Shown here piece by piece: positions 8,436-16,281 of a stretch of DNA of 64,000 bases. The translations under genes and the position numbers were made by a program. Source of the stretch: an uncultured Pelagibacteraceae bacterium. Its GTDB lineage: Bacteria > Pseudomonadota > Alphaproteobacteria > Pelagibacterales > Pelagibacteraceae. The notes beneath the pieces are model-generated. The model ran no database searches, had not been told where the DNA came from, and worked only from the letters and a program-made list of their open reading frames with translations. How positions within the stretch are numbered: the first letter of the stretch is position 1; every line of letters begins with the position of its first letter. Where the stretch lies: the NCBI GenBank assembly GCA_902597875.1, contig CACJZK010000005.1:1-64000 (forward strand). Reading direction: 5' to 3'.

Positions 8436-9728
8436 TTAGAGATTTTTTAATTTATATGGCTTAGGACCACCTGTGAGCCAATCAATAATTTCTACTGTAT
8501 GAACTATTGGTATATTTGTTCCACTTGAAATCTGAGTCATGCAACCAATGTTTCCTGTGGAAATAAAGTCTGGAGCAATTTTTTCTATATTTTTTACTTT
8601 GTCTTTTAATAAATTTTTAGCAATTTCTTGTTGTAAAATATTATAGGTTCCTGCTGATCCACAACAAATATGCCCCTCGGGAATATCAAAAACTTTATTG
8701 CCAGACTGTTTAATTAAATTTATGGGTTGTGAGTGAACCTTTTGACCATGTTGCATAGAACATGGAGAATGATAGGCAATTTTATATTCTTTATCATCTT
8801 TTTTGAATTTTAAGTTCAAACTTTCTTCTAAATATTCCGTTACATCTTTCGTAAGTTCTGAAATTTTTTTTGCTTTCTTTTTTAAATCTGCATCGTTTCT
8901 AAAAATAAAGCCATAGTCTTTTAAAGTAGTGCCACAGCCAGAAGTGTTGCTAATAATTGCATCCAGACCATTATTTAAATATTCTTCATACCAAAGATTT
9001 ATATTTTTTTTAAAAGATTCGTGGGCTAATTTACTTTTACCTAAATGGTGGTTTAGAGAACCACAACAATTAATTTCTGGAAGTACAACAACTTCAACCC
9101 CATGTCGATTAAGTAAACGAATTGTAGATTCATTTATTTCTGGAGAAATTACTCTCTGAACACATCCTGTTAATAATGCAACTCTTGCTATTTTTTTCGT
9201 TTCCGCAGAATAAATTTTCTGTGTTTTTAAAGTTTTGCTTGGTAATTTATAAGGCATTAAATCTAAAGAATTTCTAATAAATTTTGGTAAAATAAATTTA
9301 ATCGGTTGAAAAATTAAACTTATCAAAAATAAGATCTTAAAAATATTTGGATTTGGCAAAGTATAAGAAAGTCCATTCCTTATTAATCTACTAAGGAAAG
9401 GCCTTTTATAAGTTTTTTCCACATGATTTCTTCCGTGATCTATTAGGTGCATATAATTCACACCTGAGGGGCAAGTGGTCATACATGCATAGCATGAAAG
9501 ACATCTATCAATATGTTTTGCTACTTTTTTGTTAGCAGGTTTATTATTTTCTAACATATCTTTTATCAAATAAATTCTTCCCCTTGGACCATCTAATTCA
9601 TCACCTAAAATATTGTAAGTCGGGCAAGTTGCATTGCACATTCCACAATGAACGCATTTTCTGATTATTGTTTCGCTAGATTTATTTTCTTTATCTTTTA
9701 ACTGATCATTAGTAAAATTAGTTTGCAT
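8436..9728 (-). CDS. glcF: Glycolate oxidase iron-sulfur subunit
   Basis: A 430-residue protein with two 4Fe-4S ferredoxin motifs, Cys25/28/31/35 and Cys76/79/82/86, both of the CxxCxxCxxxCP type, followed by two CCG domains (INCCGSLNHH and ICCGSAGTY). GlcF passes electrons from the GlcD/GlcE flavoproteins to the membrane quinone pool during glycolate oxidation. The DGPRGR segment after the first cluster is typical of the GlcF/LutA group. The start codon overlaps the glcE stop by one base, indicating translational coupling. Confidence 0.93.
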   Translation of the reverse strand: MQTNFTNDQLKDKENKSSETIIRKCVHCGMCNATCPTYNILGDELDGPRGRIYLIKDMLENNKPANKKVAKHIDRCLSCYACMTTCPSGVNYMHLIDHGRNHVEKTYKRPFLSRLIRNGLSYTLPNPNIFKILFLISLIFQPIKFILPKFIRNSLDLMPYKLPSKTLKTQKIYSAETKKIARVALLTGCVQRVISPEINESTIRLLNRHGVEVVVLPEINCCGSLNHHLGKSKLAHESFKKNINLWYEEYLNNGLDAIISNTSGCGTTLKDYGFIFRNDADLKKKAKKISELTKDVTEYLEESLNLKFKKDDKEYKIAYHSPCSMQHGQKVHSQPINLIKQSGNKVFDIPEGHICCGSAGTYNILQQEIAKNLLKDKVKNIEKIAPDFISTGNIGCMTQISSGTNIPIVHTVEIIDWLTGGPKPYKLKNL

Positions 9729-10987
9729 TATATTCCTACGTACATTTTTCCAGGGTTTAAAATTCTTTTAGGATCAAAACTTTTTTTAATTTTTTCAGAA
9801 ATTTTATGTTTAATCGGATCAATAGTAAAGATATCAGCAGATGCTTTAAGCCCCTCTTCTATTTTAATTATAGTCAGATAACCTGAAAAACTTTTTACAA
9901 TTATTTTAATGTCATTAAATATATTGGCATTTAAGTTATCTAATTGAAGCCATACTAAAGACCCGCCCCAATCAACAAAATATTTTGTATCAAAACCCTT
10001 GAGCTTAGTTAATAAATCAAACATTTCACTCGCAGGGACTACTACTCTTATTAAATTTTCTTTTAAACCTGAAAATACCTTTAAATTTCTTGTGTCTTCC
10101 CAAAAGATATCAGACTGATCCTTTAATAAAACTGCAGTTTCATCTTTGGTAACTTCAAGCTCCTTAATTAAGTTATCAATTCTATGATCTATGGATGATT
10201 TTGAACCCTCTACTCTTATGGCGGTGATCGGCCCAGAAAAAGTTAGGTTATTAAAAGAGAAATTATTTCTAAAATTTTCAGGGTAAAAAACTGCGCCGGT
10301 TGGATCACTAGAAGAGGATAGAGATAAATTTAGATATTCAAGTCCTTTTTTTAAATGAGGATTTTTTAAGATCAAAGTCTTGTTGGAGTCTGGTTTGGGT
10401 AAGACTTTAACAGCAATTTCACTTAAAACAGTTAATGTTCCAAAAGCGCCAGATAAAACTTTACTTAAATCATAACCAGTAACATTCTTAACAACTGTTC
10501 CGCCAGATTTAATTATTTCTCCTTTGCCGTTAATTCCTTTAAATCCAAGAATATGGTCTCTCACACTTCCTACTTTAATTCTTCTTGGTCCTGCAAAATT
10601 ACAAGACATCACTCCCCCTATAGATCCTTCGTCACTTACATCCTTAAAAACATAACCAAAATTAGTTGGTTCAAAAGCTAGATGTTGTTTATTTTTATCA
10701 AGTTCATTTCTAATTTCTTTTATAGGTGTTCCAGATTTAACTTTAATATATAGTTCCTCAGGCTTATAATCTATAATTCCCGAATATTCAGAGAGGTCTA
10801 GGGTTTTTTCGAACTGAAAATTTCTACCAATATTTTTTTTACTTCCTAGCCCTAAAATTTCTAAAGGAATGTTTTTTTTATAACACTCTTTTATAATTTG
10901 AGATATTTCCTCCTCTTTATTAGGTTTTAAAACAGAATTATTAAAACCTTGGAATATCTGGAAATTTTGTCTTTCCTCCGTGGACAT
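9728..10987 (-). CDS. glcE: Glycolate oxidase FAD-binding subunit
   Basis: GlcE is the second flavin subunit of glycolate oxidase. The protein has an FAD-binding type 4 domain with GLGSKKNIG near the N-terminus, GSIGGVMSCNFAGPRR and the SGGTVVKNVTGYDLSK loop characteristic of GlcE, and ends with FDPKRILNPGKMY. The open frame extends to an ATG at 11008. I prefer the ATG at 10987, which removes seven residues (MLRREEF) and shortens the overlap with glcD to 47 bases; either is possible. It sits between glcD and glcF in the usual order. Confidence 0.9.
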   Translation of the reverse strand: MSTEERQNFQIFQGFNNSVLKPNKEEEISQIIKECYKKNIPLEILGLGSKKNIGRNFQFEKTLDLSEYSGIIDYKPEELYIKVKSGTPIKEIRNELDKNKQHLAFEPTNFGYVFKDVSDEGSIGGVMSCNFAGPRRIKVGSVRDHILGFKGINGKGEIIKSGGTVVKNVTGYDLSKVLSGAFGTLTVLSEIAVKVLPKPDSNKTLILKNPHLKKGLEYLNLSLSSSSDPTGAVFYPENFRNNFSFNNLTFSGPITAIRVEGSKSSIDHRIDNLIKELEVTKDETAVLLKDQSDIFWEDTRNLKVFSGLKENLIRVVVPASEMFDLLTKLKGFDTKYFVDWGGSLVWLQLDNLNANIFNDIKIIVKSFSGYLTIIKIEEGLKASADIFTIDPIKHKISEKIKKSFDPKRILNPGKMYVGI

Positions 10988-12437
10988 GAACTCTTCCCTC
11001 CTCAGCACATTTTCTTAATATTGGATAAACCTTACCTGGATTGAGCAAAGAACTAGGGTCTAAAGCTATTTTAATATTAAGTTGCTGTTGAATATCATTG
11101 TTGTTAAATGCTTCACACATTAATTCTCTCTTTTCAATACCAACACCATGTTCTCCGGTTAGAGCTCCGCCTACTTTTACGCAATATTTTAAAATTTCTG
11201 CCCCAAACTCTTCAGTTTTTCTTAAAGATTCTTCGTCATTGGCATCAAACATAATTAAAGGGTGAAGATTTCCATCTCCTGCATGAAACGCATTAGCTAC
11301 TGGAAGATTATATTTTTTTGATAACTTTGTAATTTCTTTTAAAACTTCTGCTAATTTTGACCTAGGAATTGAACCATCCATACACATATAATCTGGCGCC
11401 AATACTCCACAAGCTGGAAAAGCTGCTTTTCTACCAGCCCAAAACTTTAATCTTTCCTCTTTTGTCTTGCTTATTTTAATGCTTGAACAGTTATTTTTTT
11501 TTGCAATTAATTCTACTTTTTTTATTAATTCATTTACCTCTAGCTCAGTTCCATCAAGTTCAACAATCATCATTGCCTCTGCGTCTACAGGATATCCGGC
11601 TTTTGAAAAATCATTGGTAGCTTTAGTTAGAGCTTTGTCCATGATTTCCATTCCAGCAGGAATTATTCCGTCTGCAATTATTTGGGACACACAATTTCCT
11701 GCATCTTCAATTGTAGGAAAACCAACCAATGCAGCTTTAACATTCTCTGGAGATTTCAAAATTTTAACTGTTACCTCAGTTATAACTCCTAATAAACCTT
11801 CAGATCCTGTCATCAAACCTAAAAAATCATATCCTTCTGAATCAAATGTCTTTCCACCAAACTTAACTATTGTTCCATCCATCAAAACAACCTCTATACC
11901 TAATAAATTGTTAGTTGTTGCGCCATATTTCAAAGAATGAACTCCTCCAGAATTTTCTGCAACATTTCCACCTATAGAACATGCAAGTTGACTTGATGGG
12001 TCCGGAGCATAATAAAAATTATTCTCTTGTACTGCTTCAGTAATTGATAGGTTAGTCACACATGGTTGCGCTACAACACATCTATTTTTATAATCTACTT
12101 CTAATATTTTATTAAATTTTCCTAAACTAAGTAAAACACAATCAGCTAAAGGTAAAGAACCCCCCGAAAGGCCTGTTCCTGCTCCTCTAGGAACTATTTT
12201 CAAATTATTTTTGTTACAATATGATAATATCTGACTAACTTCTTTTTTGTTCTCTGGTAAAACTACCACCAAAGGTGTTTGCTTGTAAGCTGTTAGACCA
12301 TCAGTCTCATATGGTTTTAACTCTTCTATCTCAAAAAGAATATTTTTTTTATCGGTAAACTCACCTAAGTCTTTTACAATTTTATTTTTGTCCTTAAGTG
12401 TATTATTGTCAACTTTAGGCATTTTTAAGGTTGTCAT
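10941..12437 (-). CDS. glcD: Glycolate oxidase catalytic FAD subunit
   Basis: The 498-residue GlcD oxidises glycolate (or D-lactate) to glyoxylate (or pyruvate). It has the PCMH-type FAD-binding domain with PRGAGTGLSGG, DPSSQLACSIGGNVAENSGG and YGATTNNLLG, and the C-terminal FAD-oxidase domain with HAGDGNLHP and GALTGEHGVGIEKR. The C-terminus continues to HVHGGK-FPD-PRF, an ending shared by alphaproteobacterial GlcD proteins, so the long overlap with glcE is probably real. Only 73 bases separate it from the aminotransferase upstream, and no glycine-riboswitch-like structure is visible there. Confidence 0.93.
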   Translation of the reverse strand: MTTLKMPKVDNNTLKDKNKIVKDLGEFTDKKNILFEIEELKPYETDGLTAYKQTPLVVVLPENKKEVSQILSYCNKNNLKIVPRGAGTGLSGGSLPLADCVLLSLGKFNKILEVDYKNRCVVAQPCVTNLSITEAVQENNFYYAPDPSSQLACSIGGNVAENSGGVHSLKYGATTNNLLGIEVVLMDGTIVKFGGKTFDSEGYDFLGLMTGSEGLLGVITEVTVKILKSPENVKAALVGFPTIEDAGNCVSQIIADGIIPAGMEIMDKALTKATNDFSKAGYPVDAEAMMIVELDGTELEVNELIKKVELIAKKNNCSSIKISKTKEERLKFWAGRKAAFPACGVLAPDYMCMDGSIPRSKLAEVLKEITKLSKKYNLPVANAFHAGDGNLHPLIMFDANDEESLRKTEEFGAEILKYCVKVGGALTGEHGVGIEKRELMCEAFNNNDIQQQLNIKIALDPSSLLNPGKVYPILRKCAEEGRVHVHGGKTKFPDIPRF

Positions 12438-12510
12438 ATTTTTATTCTATAGTTTAAAAATACTCTGGTCAAAAAATTATATGTCCCAAATATTTGAATA
12501 TTGTCTAGAT

Positions 12511-13674
12511 TTATTTAAGAATTTTGCTTATTTTTTCTAATGCTTTTGAAATATTGTCTCTAGAAGCAGCAAAACTGAACCTTACGTAATCTGTGGCAGT
12601 ATGTCCGAAAGCTGTTCCGGGTACTATTGCAACTCCAGCCTCATGCATACACTTTTTTGTAAATTCAACCCCATTCATCCCAGTCCCACTTACTTTAGGA
12701 AATGCATAAAATGCTCCACCTGGTAAACTACATTCCACACCTGGAAGATTATTTAAGCCTTCATGAATTAGCTTTCTTCGCAAAGTAAATTTTTCCATCA
12801 TATGTTTGATTGAGTCATCGGGGCCGTCTAGTGCAGCAATTCCAGCATACTGAGCTGAAGCATTTACACAAGATACACTGTTTATTAAAAGTTTATTTAC
12901 ATGCTCAATTAAATTTTTCGGCCAGAAACTCCATCCTAATCTCCATCCAGTCATGGAATAAGCTTTACTCCAACCCTCTAAAACAATCAGTCTTTCTCTT
13001 AATTCAGGGTAATAAAAAAATGAAGGCATTTCTTTGCCATCAAAAATCTGCCTGCTATAAATCTCGTCACTCAAAATTGTAACTTGAGGATGTTTTTTGA
13101 GTCCTTCTGCTAAAAAATCAATTTCTGATTTTTCAACAAAACTACCTGTTGGATTGTTCGGGTTAATTAAAATTAATAATCTTGTTTTGTCTGTAATTAA
13201 TGACAAAATTTTTTCAGGGTTGAATTTTAAATTTTTATCCTCTGTTAAATCGTAAGGGACTGATGTGGAACCTGTAAAATTAATCATAGATTCGTAAATC
13301 GGAAAAGCTGGGGTTGGATGAATTATTTCTGCTCCAGGTTCACCTAAACATTGTATTGCATAATGCATAGTCGGTTTTCCACCGGGCATTATTATAATTC
13401 TCTCCGGATCAATATCTTGATTGTAAAGTTTTTTTATTTTTCTTGTAACAGCCTGTCTGCATTCTAAAATTCCGTTAGACAATACGTATCCATGATGACC
13501 ATCGTCTAAAGCTTTTTTTGCCGCTTCAACAATATGTTTAGGTGTTTTAAAATCTGGTTGGCCTAATGCTAAATGAATCATTTCCTTTCCTTGAGACTCA
13601 AGCTTTTTTGCCTCTGCTAATACAGTGAAGGCTGATTCAGTTCCAAGTCTATCTAAACTTTTTGCTAATTTCAT
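12511..13674 (-). CDS. Class I/II PLP-dependent aminotransferase
   Basis: A 387-residue fold-type I aminotransferase. Key residues are visible: Asn174 in NPNNPTG, Asp203 and Tyr206 in LSDEIYS, the Schiff-base Lys237 in EGWSKAYSMTGWR, and Arg245 in the same segment. This is the AspC/AlaT-like subgroup that moves amino groups between amino acids and 2-oxo acids. It overlaps the 2-hydroxyacid dehydrogenase upstream by four bases and lies beside glcDEF. It could aminate pyruvate or glyoxylate made by the neighbouring enzymes; this is inference, and aspartate or aromatic substrates remain possible. Confidence 0.88.
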   Translation of the reverse strand: MKLAKSLDRLGTESAFTVLAEAKKLESQGKEMIHLALGQPDFKTPKHIVEAAKKALDDGHHGYVLSNGILECRQAVTRKIKKLYNQDIDPERIIIMPGGKPTMHYAIQCLGEPGAEIIHPTPAFPIYESMINFTGSTSVPYDLTEDKNLKFNPEKILSLITDKTRLLILINPNNPTGSFVEKSEIDFLAEGLKKHPQVTILSDEIYSRQIFDGKEMPSFFYYPELRERLIVLEGWSKAYSMTGWRLGWSFWPKNLIEHVNKLLINSVSCVNASAQYAGIAALDGPDDSIKHMMEKFTLRRKLIHEGLNNLPGVECSLPGGAFYAFPKVSGTGMNGVEFTKKCMHEAGVAIVPGTAFGHTATDYVRFSFAASRDNISKALEKISKILK

Positions 13675-14822
13675 TTTCTATAAATAATTTTTGATTTATT
13701 CAGTTCTTTAACGTTTTTACAACCCATTAATATCATATCTCGTTTAATTTCGTCATGCATTTTTTGCAATATAGCCTCAATTCCTTTCTGTCCTCCGGCT
13801 GCTAAAGCAAATAAATAACCTTTTCCAAAACTACAGGCTTTAGCTCCTAATGCTAAGGCTTTTAAAACATGGGTTCCTCTTTTAACTCCGCCATCTAAAA
13901 TCACCTCTATCTTATCTCCTACTGCATCTACGATATCAGCTAATTGATCAAAAGGTGCTCTTGAACCATCTAGTTGTCTTCCTCCATGATTAGAAATCAT
14001 TATAGCGCTGCAACCAATATCGATAGCCCTCTTTGCGTCTTCCACAGACATAACTCCTTTAAGTGCGAATGGTTTTTTCCACTTCTTCACGCAATACTCT
14101 GCATCCTTCCAGTTCATTGACGGATCAAATTGTTCGTTAATATAACCCATCACTGATCTATCAATACTGCTTCCTTTATCTGTCATGTGCACAATATTTG
14201 CCAGTTTAAACTTTTCACGAAATAGATAATTTAAACTCCACTCGGGATGAAGTGCAAAACTTAGTAAACTTTTTAATGTCAGTCTAGGAGGAGTACTGAA
14301 ACCCGATTTATGATCTCTTTCTCTATTACCAGCTACAACTGTATCAACTGTTAAACACATTGCATCAAAATTAGCTTGTTCACATCTTTCAATTAGATTA
14401 TCAGTTAAACCCCTGTCTTTATGTATATAAAGTTGAAATAATTTTGGACCTTTGGTTAAATTTCCAATTTCTTCAATACTTGTAGTAGCCATTGTGGATG
14501 TGCCAAACATTGTACCCATTTTTTCAGCAGCTTTTGCAGTAGCTCGTTCTCCCTCATGATGATAAAGGCGGTTCATAGAAGTAGCTCCCAAAAATAATGG
14601 AAAATTGATTTTTTTTCCAAATACAGTAGTTGATAAATCTATATTGCCAACTCCGGCTAAAACATTTGGGATTAAATCGCAGTCGTTAAAGGATTCAGTA
14701 TTTCTTCTAAGAGTTGTTTCATCATCTGATCCACCATCTATATAATGAAATATTGGAGATGGTAATTTTTTTTTAGCTAATTTTCTAAAATCATCAAAGT
14801 TATAGCATTTATCTATAGACAT
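13671..14822 (-). CDS. lldD: FMN-dependent alpha-hydroxy acid dehydrogenase (L-lactate dehydrogenase-like)
   Basis: A 383-residue TIM-barrel flavoenzyme of the LldD / glycolate oxidase family. The catalytic and FMN-binding residues are present: HYIDGGSDDE near the N-terminus, Lys255 in FALKGVMS, and His279 and Arg282 in SNHGGRQLDG. Such enzymes oxidise L-lactate, (S)-mandelate or glycolate to the 2-oxo acid and reduce a quinone or cytochrome. L-lactate is the most common substrate in bacteria, and the TRAP and glc genes nearby fit small hydroxyacids. The gene symbol is tentative. It starts eleven bases after the PagL-like gene. Confidence 0.87.
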   Translation of the reverse strand: MSIDKCYNFDDFRKLAKKKLPSPIFHYIDGGSDDETTLRRNTESFNDCDLIPNVLAGVGNIDLSTTVFGKKINFPLFLGATSMNRLYHHEGERATAKAAEKMGTMFGTSTMATTSIEEIGNLTKGPKLFQLYIHKDRGLTDNLIERCEQANFDAMCLTVDTVVAGNRERDHKSGFSTPPRLTLKSLLSFALHPEWSLNYLFREKFKLANIVHMTDKGSSIDRSVMGYINEQFDPSMNWKDAEYCVKKWKKPFALKGVMSVEDAKRAIDIGCSAIMISNHGGRQLDGSRAPFDQLADIVDAVGDKIEVILDGGVKRGTHVLKALALGAKACSFGKGYLFALAAGGQKGIEAILQKMHDEIKRDMILMGCKNVKELNKSKIIYRK

Positions 14823-14833
14823 TTAATTTAGAT

Positions 14834-15337
14834 TTAAAATTTTTTAGAAAAAGTTATAGATTGGTTGTCTGCACCAGGATTAGTGGAACCCCAGTCGTTA
14901 TTTGATATATGGCTATAGGTATAACCAATTTTTGAGCTTTCTGAAATATCAAAACCAATTTTTAACTCACTTTTAAATTCAAGAACATCACCCAAATCTT
15001 TTCCATCGCCTTTCTCATAATAACCTGGAGCAAAACTAGGAATAATTTTTAATGGACCTAAACTATATTTTGCCTCAACTCCGGTATATACATAAGTTGA
15101 GCCTTTCGCAGTATGAAATGCACCTGATACTGGTGAAAATTTTCCCAAAAAAGTATTTCTAAATAAATCAGTATTCCTATGCTCTATCCCAAATAAAGTT
15201 GTTTTATCGTCTCCTACATCATCTGTAATGTCAAATTGTCCGGTGTATAAGGTTATATCTGTATTATCCTCATCTGCGTAAGAATTTGAGTAAGCAAATA
15301 ATAAAAATATAAATACGTGTAAAATTTTTTTAATCAT
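14834..15337 (-). CDS. PagL-like lipid A 3-O-deacylase / acyloxyacyl hydrolase family protein
   Basis: From ATG at 15337 the product is 167 residues with a clear signal peptide (MIKK, hydrophobic core, cut after SYA). The open frame could extend 13 codons to 15376, but that start would bury the signal peptide. The mature part alternates hydrophobic residues like an outer-membrane beta-barrel and ends in Phe. YSHISNNDWGSTNPGADN near the C-terminus aligns with the PagL active-site region: His and Ser two residues apart, with an acidic residue twelve after the Ser (Asp here, Glu in PagL). PagL removes a 3-O-acyl chain from lipid A. The function is a family inference. Confidence 0.62.
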   Translation of the reverse strand: MIKKILHVFIFLLFAYSNSYADEDNTDITLYTGQFDITDDVGDDKTTLFGIEHRNTDLFRNTFLGKFSPVSGAFHTAKGSTYVYTGVEAKYSLGPLKIIPSFAPGYYEKGDGKDLGDVLEFKSELKIGFDISESSKIGYTYSHISNNDWGSTNPGADNQSITFSKKF

Positions 15338-15376
15338 TTCATTAAAAATACTACCTAAATCAGAAAAAGTACACAT

Positions 15377-15757
15377 TCAATTAAGCCTTTGATTCTTTCT
15401 TTTTTTAATCAAAATAAAAATAATAATCCCGCCAAAAATCAAGATAAAATAAGGAAATGACCAAAGTAAAATATTATGTTTATTAAGTTTAGGCTTATAC
15501 ACTATCCATTCTCCATATTTACTTATTAAGAAATCATAAATTTCTTCCTTAGTTTTACCCTCCTCTATCTTATCTTTAACAACCAATTTAACGGTTTGGG
15601 CAAAATCAGAATTGGAGTCTGCTATAGATTGACCTTGACATATCAAACAACGAAGATTTTTATAAATTTCTAATTGAAGTTTAGTTTCTTCAGCATAAGA
15701 AAAGTTAAAATTATTTACAACAAAGTTTAAAAAAAAAATTATTAATATTTTCTTCAT
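15377..15757 (-). CDS. ccmH: Cytochrome c maturation protein CcmH
   Basis: A 126-residue CcmH with an N-terminal signal anchor, the redox motif LRCLICQGQS (Cys37, Cys40), the conserved helix region ending ISKYGEWIVYKP, and a C-terminal membrane span followed by a basic tail. CcmH keeps apocytochrome c cysteines reduced so that haem can be attached in the periplasm. It corresponds to the short CcmH (CcmL-type) without a fused CcmI repeat domain; no ccmI gene follows. It sits two bases downstream of ccmG. Confidence 0.92.
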   Translation of the reverse strand: MKKILIIFFLNFVVNNFNFSYAEETKLQLEIYKNLRCLICQGQSIADSNSDFAQTVKLVVKDKIEEGKTKEEIYDFLISKYGEWIVYKPKLNKHNILLWSFPYFILIFGGIIIFILIKKRKNQRLN

Positions 15758-15759
15758 TT

Positions 15760-16281
15760 TTATTTTGTTAAATTTAATATTTCGTTATAATCTTCAAAGT
15801 TTAAAGGGCCAATAAACTTTCTAACAATAATTAAATTTTGGTCCACTAAAATGCTTTCCGGAATACCGTAAATGCCAAAATTTATAGAAGATCTCCCGTC
15901 AGGATCCTTTCCTGAAATGTGATATGGGTCTCCAAACTCTGCTATAAATTTTTTTGCATCTTTATTTTTATCTTTAAAATTTACACCCAAAATTTTTAAA
16001 TTTTGAGTATTATTTTTAAGTTTAATTAAGTATTTGTGCTCTGCTCGACAGGGTGCACACCACGACGCCCAAAAATTTATAAGAGTATATTTGTTTTCTT
16101 TTAAATTTTTCTCACTAATTATTTTTTCATTTTTAAAAGATTTTATTTCAAAATTATTAATATTTTGTCCAATTAAGTTTTTAGTATCATAAATATTAAC
16201 CTTGTTGAGGCTAAAAAGAAAAATTGAAAGAACAAATATGGCAATTAATAAAAGTAAGACTCTTGTAAAATTAATTTTCAT
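15760..16281 (-). CDS. ccmG: Thiol:disulfide interchange protein CcmG/DsbE
   Basis: A 173-residue membrane-anchored thioredoxin. One N-terminal span (about residues 8-25) is followed by a periplasmic thioredoxin fold with the WCAPC active site (Cys75, Cys78) and the cis-proline loop YGIPES. CcmG passes reducing power to CcmH and apocytochrome c. The start overlaps the ccmF stop by four bases, and ccmH follows after two bases, giving the usual F-G-H order. Confidence 0.92.
   Translation of the reverse strand: MKINFTRVLLLLIAIFVLSIFLFSLNKVNIYDTKNLIGQNINNFEIKSFKNEKIISEKNLKENKYTLINFWASWCAPCRAEHKYLIKLKNNTQNLKILGVNFKDKNKDAKKFIAEFGDPYHISGKDPDGRSSINFGIYGIPESILVDQNLIIVRKFIGPLNFEDYNEILNLTK

Noticed and set aside
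11467-11940. 157-codon open frame on the plus strand over glcD
   Set aside because: Antisense shadow of glcD; composition rich in Ser, Ile and Thr and no family likeness.
12438-12510. Possible glycine riboswitch before glcD
   Set aside because: The gap is only 73 bases, too short, and shows no tandem aptamer-like GG-rich helices.
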